In this document: positions 6,798 through 14,668 of the stretch, in pieces
Layout: every line of letters starts with the position of its first letter
How positions within the stretch are numbered: position 1 is the stretch's first letter
Notes under the pieces: model-generated
Database searches by the model: none
Told to the model about the DNA's origin: nothing
Seen by the model: the letters and a program-made list of their open reading frames with translations, nothing else
Assembly (NCBI GenBank): GCA_016285455.1
Contig: JAEEQS010000005.1
Coordinates: 62,001-126,000 of the forward strand
Source: Bacteroidales bacterium
GTDB lineage: Bacteria > Bacteroidota > Bacteroidia > Bacteroidales > UBA932
Length of the DNA stretch: 64,000 bases
Reading direction: 5' to 3'
Position numbers and translations under genes: made by a program

Positions 6798-8084
6798 CTA
6801 GAATAGTGCGGATACTTTGTCTATGACTTCAGACGGGCTGCAGTCTGGAGAGAGAATCAGGTCTGCCTTGGCATTTACGCAGTTGAACTCTTTCTTGAAA
6901 CGCTTTTCTCCCCCACCGGTTACGTTGAGCATAATGGTCTGCTCTGGAGTAACCTGGCCTTCCTCAAGGGCCTTTATCAGGCTCATTACGGCAACTCCGG
7001 CTGCGGAATAGATGTCTGAGCCTTCCAGATCCTCAAACAGTTCGCAGGCCTGGGTAAGTTCTCCGTTGGTAACCTTCTGGAAATCGCCGTTGCTCCATTT
7101 AAGCACATCGTAAAGACCTCCGGCAATTGAATAAGGCGGCTTGCGGTTGCTCAGAACCGGAGCCTTAATCTTCAGGGCCTTGATTCTGCCTTCGTTCTCG
7201 TCCATAGGGAGCAGGGCGCGGCAGTCTGCCTTCCAAGCATCGTACATAGGCGTAAACGGTACGTTCTGAGAAGGAATGAGTTTCATTATATGGTCTCCGA
7301 ACCTTCCATCTTCCTTGAGCCTGAGGTTGGCCTCGTAGGCTGCTATGGTTCCGGTTCCGCTTCCAACAGCCTGGAAATAAGCGTCTGGGATCCGTCCAAT
7401 TTCCTGTGCAGCAGATAGAACCGTAGTTCCCATTCCGTCTCTTCTGGCCACATTCTTGGCTCCGCCTTCTTCCATAAACATAGGGGAGGCGTTGAGTTTG
7501 GCGGCCAGAGCTATGGCATCAAAATAGTCGCTTCCCTTTGGTGAGCAGATTACCTTCACGCAATCGTTGAGTTTCTCCTTGAACCAGAGGGCTCCCAGAT
7601 TGTCTTCTGGAATGACTATAACCAGCGGGATGTTGTTGTCTGAACAAACCTGAGAGAAGGCTCTTGCGGTGTTGCCGGCGGAGGCCACAACCAGAACTCT
7701 CTTGTTGTCTGAAGAGAGCCTTCCGCATACGGAATATGCTTCTGTTTCTTTGAAAGAGCAGGTGTTCATAAATGCTCCTTTCTCCGGCCACCAGCCGCTG
7801 AAGGTTATGTACAGATTCTTGAGTCCCAGCTTTTTGGCAAGGCCTTGGCTCTTGTAGGTAACAGGCGCGCAGCTTCCCTTGAGAGCGCGGCTTACAGGCA
7901 TCCAGTCAGCGAATTTATAGAGCCCGTATTCAGAGCCCTTGAACTCAATCTGTTTCTTCCCGTAGACTGCTCTTACCAGAGCGGGGCGGCTGTCCTGGGG
8001 ATCTGCCATCATCCATCCTGTGTCTTCGAATACCCTGTGGGTCAAACAATTCTCAAGACGGTAACTAGTTGGTTTGATTTCCAT
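6798..8084 (-). CDS. Cysteate synthase-like PLP enzyme (threonine-synthase superfamily)
   Basis: A 428-aa fold-type II PLP enzyme. The PLP lysine is K112 in 'CSFKETEAYSVC'; 'SAGNTA' (135-140) would hold the cofactor ring and 'GSGTGT' (241-246) the phosphate. True threonine synthases read SFKD(R/L)G at the lysine; here it is SFKETEA. The N-terminus also lacks the usual Bacteroidetes ThrC opening. Both features fit the cysteate synthase branch, known from Methanosarcina and sulfonolipid-making Bacteroidota, which makes L-cysteate from O-phosphoserine and sulfite. It is the last gene of the Hdr-like operon, 14 bp after the membrane subunit gene. Threonine synthase paralogue remains the alternative. 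Confidence 0.68.
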   Translation of the reverse strand: MEIKPTSYRLENCLTHRVFEDTGWMMADPQDSRPALVRAVYGKKQIEFKGSEYGLYKFADWMPVSRALKGSCAPVTYKSQGLAKKLGLKNLYITFSGWWPEKGAFMNTCSFKETEAYSVCGRLSSDNKRVLVVASAGNTARAFSQVCSDNNIPLVIVIPEDNLGALWFKEKLNDCVKVICSPKGSDYFDAIALAAKLNASPMFMEEGGAKNVARRDGMGTTVLSAAQEIGRIPDAYFQAVGSGTGTIAAYEANLRLKEDGRFGDHIMKLIPSQNVPFTPMYDAWKADCRALLPMDENEGRIKALKIKAPVLSNRKPPYSIAGGLYDVLKWSNGDFQKVTNGELTQACELFEDLEGSDIYSAAGVAVMSLIKALEEGQVTPEQTIMLNVTGGGEKRFKKEFNCVNAKADLILSPDCSPSEVIDKVSALF

Positions 8085-8098
8085 TTCTTTGTGTTTTA

Positions 8099-9985
8099 TT
8101 ATTGTTTTTCAATATTCTCGCATATTATTTCCGCAAAGTCCTTTACAGGAACTTCCGCCTTGCTTCTTATTGCCCTGTAGCACAGAGGACAGGAGGTGAC
8201 TATCTCATCCGGATTCTCTGCCATAAGGCTGGAGACAGAGCTCTCGGCGATCTTGGCCTTGTCTTTCTCGTCCAGCGTTATAGTGCCAAGGCTATAGCCG
8301 CAGCAAATGCTCTCGTCTTTTTCTTTTGAGGCCTTTTTCAGCTCGGCGACGGCCTTGAGGACATTTCTCGGCTCTTCGTAAATGCCGCAGCCTCTGCCAA
8401 GTTCGCAAGGGTCGTGGTAAACTATCGCTGAGGAAGATTTTGAAACTTTGAGCTTTCCGTCCTTTATGAGCCTGTCTGCAAGCTGGGTGTAATGCAGCAC
8501 CTCGATGCCTTTCAGAGAGTATTCTTCCTTGAATATTTTCAGGCAGATAGGGCAGGAAACCAGCAGGATGCTGCATCCTGAATCATTGATTATCTTGGTG
8601 TTGGCCTGAATGGTCTGGCGGGCTGCGTCGGTTCTGCCGGCAAGCATCAGAGGCCTTCCGCAGCAGATGCCTTTGTCTCTGTCCATAAATTCATAATCCT
8701 CTCCAGACGCTTTCAAAAGTGTTTCCACAGACTTGATAATTACTGGAGTAAGATGGCTCATGCAGCCGGCGAAATAGAGTATTTTATTCTTTTTATCCGA
8801 ATTCTCAGCTGAGCCCGCGTAAGTATCCATAAAGGAATAATCGCTCTTTATGGAGTTGTTGTGAGTTTCTCTGATGGCTCTTCTGATGGCAGGTGAGTTC
8901 ACTCCAACAGGGCATAGCGCATAGCATTTGCCGCACATCAGGCACTTGTCTGCTATCTCGTTGACTTTCTTCTTGTTGCGTCTACGCAAGAAACGTATGA
9001 AATATACCGAGGAGTATTTCAGGTTTTTCTTCTGGGTGTTCATAGGGCAGGCGTCCAGGCAAAGGCCGCAGCTGGAGCAGGCATAGATTTCTGCCTCGGC
9101 GAAACCTTTTCTAGGCTTGCGTACTTTGAGACCGGCATTGCGGAAGAGAATCAGAAGCGGCTCTGTAAGTATGTGCATATACCTTGAGAAAGGCATTGCC
9201 AGGAAGAATAGTCCAAGGCAGATTGAATATGCCCACCAGGTAGGCAGGAAATTCAGCTCGTTTCCGAAGAATGCCCTGAACACCCAGTTGAGCGGCCTTG
9301 TCAGAAATCCTCCGCCGCTAAGGTCTGCCGTAAATCCTTCTGCCAGAAGTCTCAGTGGGAAAATTAGCCATAGGCAGTAAAGAGCCACACGGTCTGCCAG
9401 AGACGGCTTGGTGGTGTGCCTCATTCCGAGAGCTATAGACCTGACTCTCTTGAACATAGCCAGACCAATACCGCTCAGTATATAAAGCAGTATAAGGTCC
9501 ATAAGGAAGAAGAACACTGAGCCCCTAAGTGTTTCGTGGGCTGGGTTCATCCATATAAAGAACCTGTAAAAAATAGGGTAGTACAACGATCCTTCCGTAA
9601 GGCCGGACAAATGCCTTGGAGCGAAAAGCCCAACCTCGATATGGCCCACAATTATGAGAAGGAACCATCCGAAGGCAATTGCAGAATGCATATAGCCCAG
9701 AAGGGGTTTTCTTTTCCATATCTTGGTGTGCAGCAGGCAGTCGCAGAATATGTCCTTTATGTTTTTCCAGGCGGTTTTGGGATTGATCAGCGATTTTAGG
9801 AGCTTGAGCCTGTCTTCTCCGCTCAGGTGGTAAAGAATCCTAATAAGTCCTATCAGCAAATAAACCAAAATGAATGTCATTCCTATAACGAATGGCAACA
9901 CAAAATGGTTATAGCTGTTAGGATATCTGTCTATGATCCCCTCCGGAGTAATCTGGTGCACCGTATTTGTTATTAAGCTGATCAT
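8099..9985 (-). CDS. Fused membrane/heterodisulfide-reductase subunit (HdrE-HdrD / DsrM-DsrK-like)
   Basis: 628 aa. The first ~280 residues hold about five membrane segments (near 29-50, 99-118, 155-175, 198-215, 250-270) with histidines H100, H115, H150 and H271 that could bind b hemes, as in NarI/HdrE/DsrM. Then come two [4Fe-4S] motifs (C303/306/309/313; C348/351/354/358) and two CCG domains with complete cysteine sets (C408, C441-442, C478, C481; C527, C561-562, C599, C602), as in HdrD/DsrK/GlpC. The likely role is electron exchange between a quinone and a cytoplasmic thiol/disulfide or the HdrABC partner genes. Its start overlaps the preceding ferredoxin gene by 4 bp. The substrate is unknown. 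Confidence 0.8.
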   Translation of the reverse strand: MISLITNTVHQITPEGIIDRYPNSYNHFVLPFVIGMTFILVYLLIGLIRILYHLSGEDRLKLLKSLINPKTAWKNIKDIFCDCLLHTKIWKRKPLLGYMHSAIAFGWFLLIIVGHIEVGLFAPRHLSGLTEGSLYYPIFYRFFIWMNPAHETLRGSVFFFLMDLILLYILSGIGLAMFKRVRSIALGMRHTTKPSLADRVALYCLWLIFPLRLLAEGFTADLSGGGFLTRPLNWVFRAFFGNELNFLPTWWAYSICLGLFFLAMPFSRYMHILTEPLLILFRNAGLKVRKPRKGFAEAEIYACSSCGLCLDACPMNTQKKNLKYSSVYFIRFLRRRNKKKVNEIADKCLMCGKCYALCPVGVNSPAIRRAIRETHNNSIKSDYSFMDTYAGSAENSDKKNKILYFAGCMSHLTPVIIKSVETLLKASGEDYEFMDRDKGICCGRPLMLAGRTDAARQTIQANTKIINDSGCSILLVSCPICLKIFKEEYSLKGIEVLHYTQLADRLIKDGKLKVSKSSSAIVYHDPCELGRGCGIYEEPRNVLKAVAELKKASKEKDESICCGYSLGTITLDEKDKAKIAESSVSSLMAENPDEIVTSCPLCYRAIRSKAEVPVKDFAEIICENIEKQ

Positions 9986-10308
9986 AGAGAGTAGATTTTC
10001 AGGATTGACAATATCAGGTGGCGGGTGTTGATTCCCCTAGGGCAGACCATAGTGCATTTGCCGCACAACATACAGTGAGACAATAGTTTGGCGGCATCAT
10101 CGCTGAGCCCGTTTTGGAGAGAAAGCAGTGCTCTTCTAAGGCTGGTGTCTTCAAAGGCGGCGGCGGAGCAGCTCGCAGAGCAGCTTCCGCAGGCCATGCA
10201 TTTTAGAGCATCCGGCTCAAGGGCTGCCAGGCGGTGGAATTTCTCTCCGTCTGCAGCATCGAGATTGATTCTCGAGCTTGGATTTACAGAAAAGCCGAAG
10301 TCTATCAT
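9982..10308 (-). CDS. HdrC-like two-cluster ferredoxin subunit
   Basis: A 108-aa protein with two [4Fe-4S] motifs, 'CMACGSCSASC' and 'CMLCGKCTMVCP', spaced as in HdrC/QmoC/GlpC N-terminal domains. The first motif ends CS instead of the usual CP. It overlaps the start of the HdrED-like gene and the end of the HdrA-like gene by 4 bp each, so the three are translationally coupled. It probably carries electrons between the flavin subunit and the membrane subunit. It is a second HdrC in the same operon (the other is at 12391-13086). Confidence 0.82.
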   Translation of the reverse strand: MIDFGFSVNPSSRINLDAADGEKFHRLAALEPDALKCMACGSCSASCSAAAFEDTSLRRALLSLQNGLSDDAAKLLSHCMLCGKCTMVCPRGINTRHLILSILKIYSL

Positions 10309-11318
10309 TTCCTGAAGTTTTCTTTGATGTACCTGTCTATTTCCATAGCTGCGCTGCGGGCTTCGTGGAGAGTGTCCGGAAGTGTCTTAGGTCCAGTGCA
10401 GGCTCCCGCATAGAAAAATCCCGGAAGCTTGCTTCTCTGGATGGAGAGCAGGTTGTCTGCAGAGGAGAAGAAGCCGTCTTCCTCAGTAGTTAGATTGAGC
10501 TGATGCCCTACAGCACGGCCTGCTTTGGAAGGTCTCATTCCGGCCATAAGTACCAGCCGGTCCAGGCTGACTTTCAGCGGCTTGCTAGACAGGGTATCTT
10601 CTGCCTTAACCAGAAGCCTTCCGTCTGCCGTCTCGGAAACCTCGCTCACTCTTCCCCTTATAAATCTTATTCCTGATTTCTGGGCTCTTAGGTAAAGGTC
10701 CTCGTAATGGCGGCCGAACATTCTAAGATCCATATAGAAACAATAGACATTAGCATCCGGATAAAGCTCCTTGGTCTCGATTGCCTGTTTTACAGCCGTT
10801 GCGCAGCATACCTTGGAGCAGGCTGGATTGCCGGCTTTCTCGTCTCGGCTTCCCACGCAGTGAACAAATCCTATTGCCATAGGTGCAGGAGAGAAGGTTT
10901 TTCCTTCCTTGAAGGCTTTCTCCAGATCGGCATTGGTCAGCACTCCTTCGTATATGCCGTAGCCGTATTCCTCTTTCTTTTCAGCCTTGAAAAGGTCGAA
11001 TCCGCTGGCCAAAAGAACAGCATCGGCGAGAATTGTTATTCCATTGGACAGCATTGCGTTATAGGAGCGGTCCAGCAGGTTTATCGAGTTGACATCGGTT
11101 TCCGTAAAGCACTTTACATCCTTGATACCTTCCAGCAGGCTGTCCAGAACTTGCTTCGCCGGAATCTGGTCTGGGAAAAGGCGGTCCCACTTGGCAAGAT
11201 GACCGCCCAGACTTTTTTCCTTTTCTGCCAGAATTACGTTGTAGCCCATTCTGGACAAAGCTGCGGAGGCTTCCATTCCGGCAGGTCCGCCTCCTATGAC
11301 TAATATATTGTTTTTCAT
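10305..11318 (-). CDS. HdrA-like FAD subunit, short form
   Basis: 337 aa. An FAD dinucleotide fold opens the protein ('VIGGGPAGMEAS', 6-17), followed by an HdrA-like 'LGGHLAKWDRLFP'. A cysteine-rich segment 'HCVGSRDE...CSKVCC' (C154, C167, C171, C172) matches the [4Fe-4S] site of HdrA and QmoA. The C-terminal 'GFFYAGACTGPKTLPDTLHE' is the second FAD-contact region of the family. It is much shorter than methanogen HdrA (about 650 aa): the extra ferredoxin inserts and the CxxC after the first FAD motif are absent. It resembles QmoA in size. It lies 4 bp after the HdrB-like gene. Bifurcation cannot be inferred from this short form alone. Confidence 0.8.
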   Translation of the reverse strand: MKNNILVIGGGPAGMEASAALSRMGYNVILAEKEKSLGGHLAKWDRLFPDQIPAKQVLDSLLEGIKDVKCFTETDVNSINLLDRSYNAMLSNGITILADAVLLASGFDLFKAEKKEEYGYGIYEGVLTNADLEKAFKEGKTFSPAPMAIGFVHCVGSRDEKAGNPACSKVCCATAVKQAIETKELYPDANVYCFYMDLRMFGRHYEDLYLRAQKSGIRFIRGRVSEVSETADGRLLVKAEDTLSSKPLKVSLDRLVLMAGMRPSKAGRAVGHQLNLTTEEDGFFSSADNLLSIQRSKLPGFFYAGACTGPKTLPDTLHEARSAAMEIDRYIKENFRK

Positions 11319-11322
11319 AATT

Positions 11323-12387
11323 TTACTTTAAACAATGTGGTTTTTCTGGCTGTCCCAGATTTTTTCCGTTCTTTCCAAGGTATTTCTTTGCGGGGTCGTA
11401 AGGTATTCCGATTTTGTCCAGAAGCGGTTCCACGCTTACCTGGTGAGTCTGAAGTCCCAGATCCCAAGGATCATAGCCCATTACAAGGCCCGCCACCTCT
11501 TCATAGGTGAATACTGGTATTCCGTGCCCGTCCTGTCCGTATGTCTTTCCTTCTGTCTCGGCGATAACATACTGCCACCTGTCCAGGAAATAAGGGCAGC
11601 CAGGGCAGTTGGTGATTATCATATCTGGCTTGAAAGGCTCCATACTCTCGAATTTCTTGTGGGTGTTAGCCAGGGAATAGCCGCGGTTGCTCTTTATGAA
11701 ATACTGCCTGAAGCCAAAGCCGCAGCAATGCCTTCTTTCCGGATAATCAACGATTTGGCCGCCCCAGGCTTCTATCATTCCCACCAAGACGTAAGGGTAT
11801 TCGGCACCACCCACGCCTTTGGACGGGAACATCTTGGAGTAGTGGCATCCGATATGCTCCACAACCCTGAGAGGCTCTCCGGTGTTCTTGTTCACCAACT
11901 TGTATTTGCTCTTTGCAGCAATCTGCATCCTGTACTTGAAGATAAGGTCGCTGGCGTGAACCAGGAACTTTGGCTTGGCAAACTCCAGATGGCAGGTTTT
12001 CCACAGGTTCTCAGCGATTTTCTGCTGGAGTTCAGGGAATTCTCTCCAAGTTTCAAGAGTCTCGCAGTAAAGGCCAAAAGAGGTGATGCAAGAGCATACG
12101 TAATTCTCGTAGCCGTATTTTTTCATCAGGGCAAACTGCCTGGCAATAATTGTCATAGCGGTTTCCTGAGGAATGGCGTCTGAGTGGTAGGCAATGCCGC
12201 CGCAGGTGGTATGATGTTCGGTTTCAAAAATGTCTTTTCCCAGCTTGTTTCTGGTAATATCCAGGAATGTAGCCTCGGAAGCCGGGAAGAAAGACTGTCT
12301 TATGCAGCTCCTTACATAAAAGTAATGGTCTTCAGGTATCTCTTTCTGGTACTCTGCCCAGATCTTTTTCTTTCCTTCGTAAATCAT
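11323..12387 (-). CDS. HdrB-like CCG-domain subunit
   Basis: 354 aa. The C-terminal CCG domain is complete: C181, C221-C222 ('HCCGFGF') and C261/C264 ('CPGCPYF'), the pattern that binds the noncubane [4Fe-4S] cluster of HdrB. The N-terminal CCG domain is degenerate: C28, then 'TTCGG' with one cysteine (C62) where the family has two, then CSC (C98, C100) in place of CxxC. So one active cluster site is expected, not two. The gene starts 3 bp after the HdrC-like gene and is followed 4 bp later by the HdrA-like gene. It is probably the site of thiol/disulfide or sulfur chemistry in this complex. Confidence 0.82.
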   Translation of the reverse strand: MIYEGKKKIWAEYQKEIPEDHYFYVRSCIRQSFFPASEATFLDITRNKLGKDIFETEHHTTCGGIAYHSDAIPQETAMTIIARQFALMKKYGYENYVCSCITSFGLYCETLETWREFPELQQKIAENLWKTCHLEFAKPKFLVHASDLIFKYRMQIAAKSKYKLVNKNTGEPLRVVEHIGCHYSKMFPSKGVGGAEYPYVLVGMIEAWGGQIVDYPERRHCCGFGFRQYFIKSNRGYSLANTHKKFESMEPFKPDMIITNCPGCPYFLDRWQYVIAETEGKTYGQDGHGIPVFTYEEVAGLVMGYDPWDLGLQTHQVSVEPLLDKIGIPYDPAKKYLGKNGKNLGQPEKPHCLK

Positions 12388-12390
12388 AGT

Positions 12391-13086
12391 TTAGTGATTG
12401 AAATGTTTGGGACTGCATTCTGTGTAGAGCTTCTGGCAATACTCTTCTTCCGTCATCCCCAGTTCCTCAGCCTTCTTCAGTCCTGCTTTCTTCACGTTTT
12501 CAAGCATTTCTGTAGCTCCTGTTATGTCGTAGATTCTTTTTATCTCGTCCAGATCCTTCTGCGGAATTCCGCGCAATGCTCCAGGCCCTTCCTTCTCCAG
12601 GTTGGCGCCCAGCCTTTCATAAACATCTTCCAGATTCTTTTCCCACCATTCCCATACAACTCCGGCCTCCAGATGTTCTTTATATTTGAAAGACCTTGGA
12701 TATACGCAGTAGCCGTAGTTGAGTATGTTGCTGTTGAGATCTTTGCACAGAAGATACATCTGCCTTCCCTTTTCGGATTCCATAAAAAGGCCAGTCTGGA
12801 TGGAAAGGCTTCTCAAAGCCATAATTATCAGTCCTGCAGCATTTTTCCTAGGGCATCTTGTGGTGCAGCTCAGGCATTCTCCGCAATACCAGATGGTATC
12901 GCTTTTGAGAAGTTCTTCTATCTGGGCATCATCTTGATGCTGAACAATATCAACGATTCGTCTAGGATCGTAGCGGTAAAACTCCGCAGCCGGGCAGATG
13001 GCAGTGCAGGTTCCGCAGTTTATGCAAGCATTCAGGCCCTCTCGGAGCCTGTAATCCTTCATCAGTCTGTCATAAAGCTTTCCCAT
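12391..13086 (-). CDS. HdrC-like iron-sulfur subunit
   Basis: 231 aa with two [4Fe-4S] motifs, C21/24/27/31 ('CINCGTCTAICP') and C68/71/74/78 ('CGECLSCTTRCP'), then a helical C-terminal region. The arrangement is that of HdrC, the link between HdrA and HdrB, extended by about 50 residues at the C-terminus ('LGMTEEEYCQKLYTEC'). It begins at the base next to the stop of the MarR gene and ends 3 bp before the HdrB-like gene, so it is the first enzyme gene of the operon. Confidence 0.83.
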   Translation of the reverse strand: MGKLYDRLMKDYRLREGLNACINCGTCTAICPAAEFYRYDPRRIVDIVQHQDDAQIEELLKSDTIWYCGECLSCTTRCPRKNAAGLIIMALRSLSIQTGLFMESEKGRQMYLLCKDLNSNILNYGYCVYPRSFKYKEHLEAGVVWEWWEKNLEDVYERLGANLEKEGPGALRGIPQKDLDEIKRIYDITGATEMLENVKKAGLKKAEELGMTEEEYCQKLYTECSPKHFNH

Positions 13087-13572
13087 TTATGCCGTAACTT
13101 TTGGATTGGTAGGGTATTTGGCGGCAAGGGCCATAAGGTCTATGTCGTTGTTCATATTTTCGGCCATCTTGCTGAGAACCTTGATGAATGACTGCAGGTC
13201 TGCTTTGGCTATGCCATTAATTATCCGGTCTACGGCCTCCATAGCCACTTCGGTGACCTTGTCCTTGATTTTCATAGCATAATCGGTGACCTCTATAAGG
13301 TTCTGGCGGCGGTCCTTGGGATTGCTTGCACGGCGGACCAGCTTTCTTTCTTCCAGGCCGTCAACAAGCTTTACCACGGAATTCTTGTCTTTTAGCAGAT
13401 AGTCCGCAATCTGCTGCTGGGTAAGGACTCCCTCGTCCCAGAGGGCATCCATAACCAGGAATTGTTCAGGGGTTATGTTAAAACCCTGGTCCTCAAAGAT
13501 TCCGGCCACATATTGCTTGAAACGGTTGTGGACCAGATTGAGGAACATTCCCACTTGTTTGTTCAGTATCAT
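13087..13572 (-). CDS. MarR-family transcriptional regulator
   Basis: 161 aa with the MarR winged-helix layout: N-terminal dimer helix, recognition region 'LTQQQIADYLLKDKNSVVKLVDGLEERKLVRR' read in two halves (residues about 51-82), wing 'SNPKDRRQNLIEVT' and C-terminal dimer helix. MarR proteins usually repress their own operon and release DNA on binding a small molecule or on cysteine oxidation; this protein has no cysteine, so ligand binding is the likelier trigger. It is the first gene of the Hdr-like operon, directly abutting the HdrC-like gene, so it probably controls all seven genes down to the cysteate-synthase-like gene. Confidence 0.88.
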   Translation of the reverse strand: MILNKQVGMFLNLVHNRFKQYVAGIFEDQGFNITPEQFLVMDALWDEGVLTQQQIADYLLKDKNSVVKLVDGLEERKLVRRASNPKDRRQNLIEVTDYAMKIKDKVTEVAMEAVDRIINGIAKADLQSFIKVLSKMAENMNNDIDLMALAAKYPTNPKVTA

Positions 13573-13590
13573 ATAATAAACAATGGTATA

Positions 13591-13604
13591 GTAAAAGGTT
13601 TTAC
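13591..13604. promoter_or_regulatory. Palindrome in the marR leader, candidate operator
   Basis: GTAAAA-GG-TTTTAC is a perfect inverted repeat between the -7 box (13619-13626) and the marR start at 13572. Its place at or just after the expected transcription start suits an autoregulatory MarR site. It is AT-rich, so chance is not excluded. Confidence 0.45.
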
Positions 13605-13618
13605 TTTATATATGGATA

Positions 13619-13626
13619 CAAATATA
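13619..13626 (-). promoter_or_regulatory. -7 box (TATATTTG) for the marR/Hdr-like operon
   Basis: On the minus strand this reads TATATTTG, an exact TAnnTTTG match, 46 bp before the marR ATG. No clear TTTG lies at the expected -33 distance. Confidence 0.6.
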
Positions 13627-13651
13627 GCATTATTTTGTCTCCGATAATGCT

Positions 13652-14650
13652 TTAAGCTAAAGAAATGGTAACGATAATGTAGAGGATGTAAAGCGCGAAG
13701 AGCAGCAGTCCCTCAATTCTGCGAATCTTGAAGCTTGTTCTGGCGGATACCAGGAACAGCAGCGTTGCAAGCAGCAGGAAGATGAAATGCACGTGGTTTA
13801 CGCTTGCAAGCGGAAGCGGCGTAACGGTTGCGCATCCTCCAAGAATCAGGAATACGTTGAATATGTTGGATCCAATGACATTTCCTATAGCAATGCCGAC
13901 CTTCTTGCGGCAGGCTGCCATAACGCTAGCGGCAAGTTCAGGAAGGCTGGTTCCTATCGCGATTATGGTTGCTCCTATCAAGGTGTCAGACACTCCTTTG
14001 GCTCTGGCTAGGGTAGCGGCATTGTCTACCAGGATGTTACCGCCCCAGATAAGCACTGCCAGTCCTCCGATAAACATAACCAGGGAAATCAGGAAATTCT
14101 TTTTAACCGCCGGTTTTTCTTCCTCCCCATTCGCATCTGAGCCTTTGCCAAGGCTTTCGTGTCTCTTGGCGCTTGCCACAGAGTAGAACATAAATACCAA
14201 GAAAAAAAGCAGCAGAACCAGGCCTTCTGTTCTGGAGATCACGTTGCCGGTCATCTGGTCGTCTATGGTGAGAGTTTCTATCTGCGCGTCCAGAGAGATG
14301 ATGAACAGAACCACAGTAGAAAGCAGCATAAACTGCATATCTCTGTTTACATTGATTCTGGAAACTGTCATAGGGTAGATTATGGAACTCAATCCTATTA
14401 TTAACAGTATATTGCAGATGTTAGATCCAAGGATGTTACCAACAGAAAGTCCTACGCTGCCTTTCATCGCGCCCAGGAAAGATACCACCATTTCAGGCGC
14501 GCTGGTTCCTATTGCCACTATGGTCATTCCTATTACAATGTCAGAGATGCCAAAGCGGCTGGCTATCCTGGAGGAGCCCTCTACAAGGAAATTGGCTCCG
14601 ATTATTATCATCGCCAGACCTAGAATGATCAGAAGAATTGTATTTGTCAT
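13652..14650 (-). CDS. Calcium/sodium antiporter, CaCA family (YrbG-like)
   Basis: 332 aa, about ten membrane segments in two homologous halves. Each half has the alpha-repeat signature: 'AIGTSAPEMVVS' followed by 'GNILGSNICN' in the first, 'AIGTSLPELAAS' followed by 'GNVIGSNIFN' in the second, supplying the acidic ion-binding residues. A cytoplasmic charged loop joins the halves near 165-185. It exchanges Na+ or H+ for Ca2+ across the inner membrane. It lies 18 bp after carB in the same direction, with no evident terminator between, so it may be co-transcribed with carAB. Confidence 0.9.
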   Translation of the reverse strand: MTNTILLIILGLAMIIIGANFLVEGSSRIASRFGISDIVIGMTIVAIGTSAPEMVVSFLGAMKGSVGLSVGNILGSNICNILLIIGLSSIIYPMTVSRINVNRDMQFMLLSTVVLFIISLDAQIETLTIDDQMTGNVISRTEGLVLLLFFLVFMFYSVASAKRHESLGKGSDANGEEEKPAVKKNFLISLVMFIGGLAVLIWGGNILVDNAATLARAKGVSDTLIGATIIAIGTSLPELAASVMAACRKKVGIAIGNVIGSNIFNVFLILGGCATVTPLPLASVNHVHFIFLLLATLLFLVSARTSFKIRRIEGLLLFALYILYIIVTISLA

Positions 14651-14668
14651 AATGTTTTGTTTTGTCTT

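Noticed and set aside
6798-8084. Simple call as the organism's threonine synthase
   Set aside because: The lysine motif and operon context differ from ThrC; kept as an alternative only.
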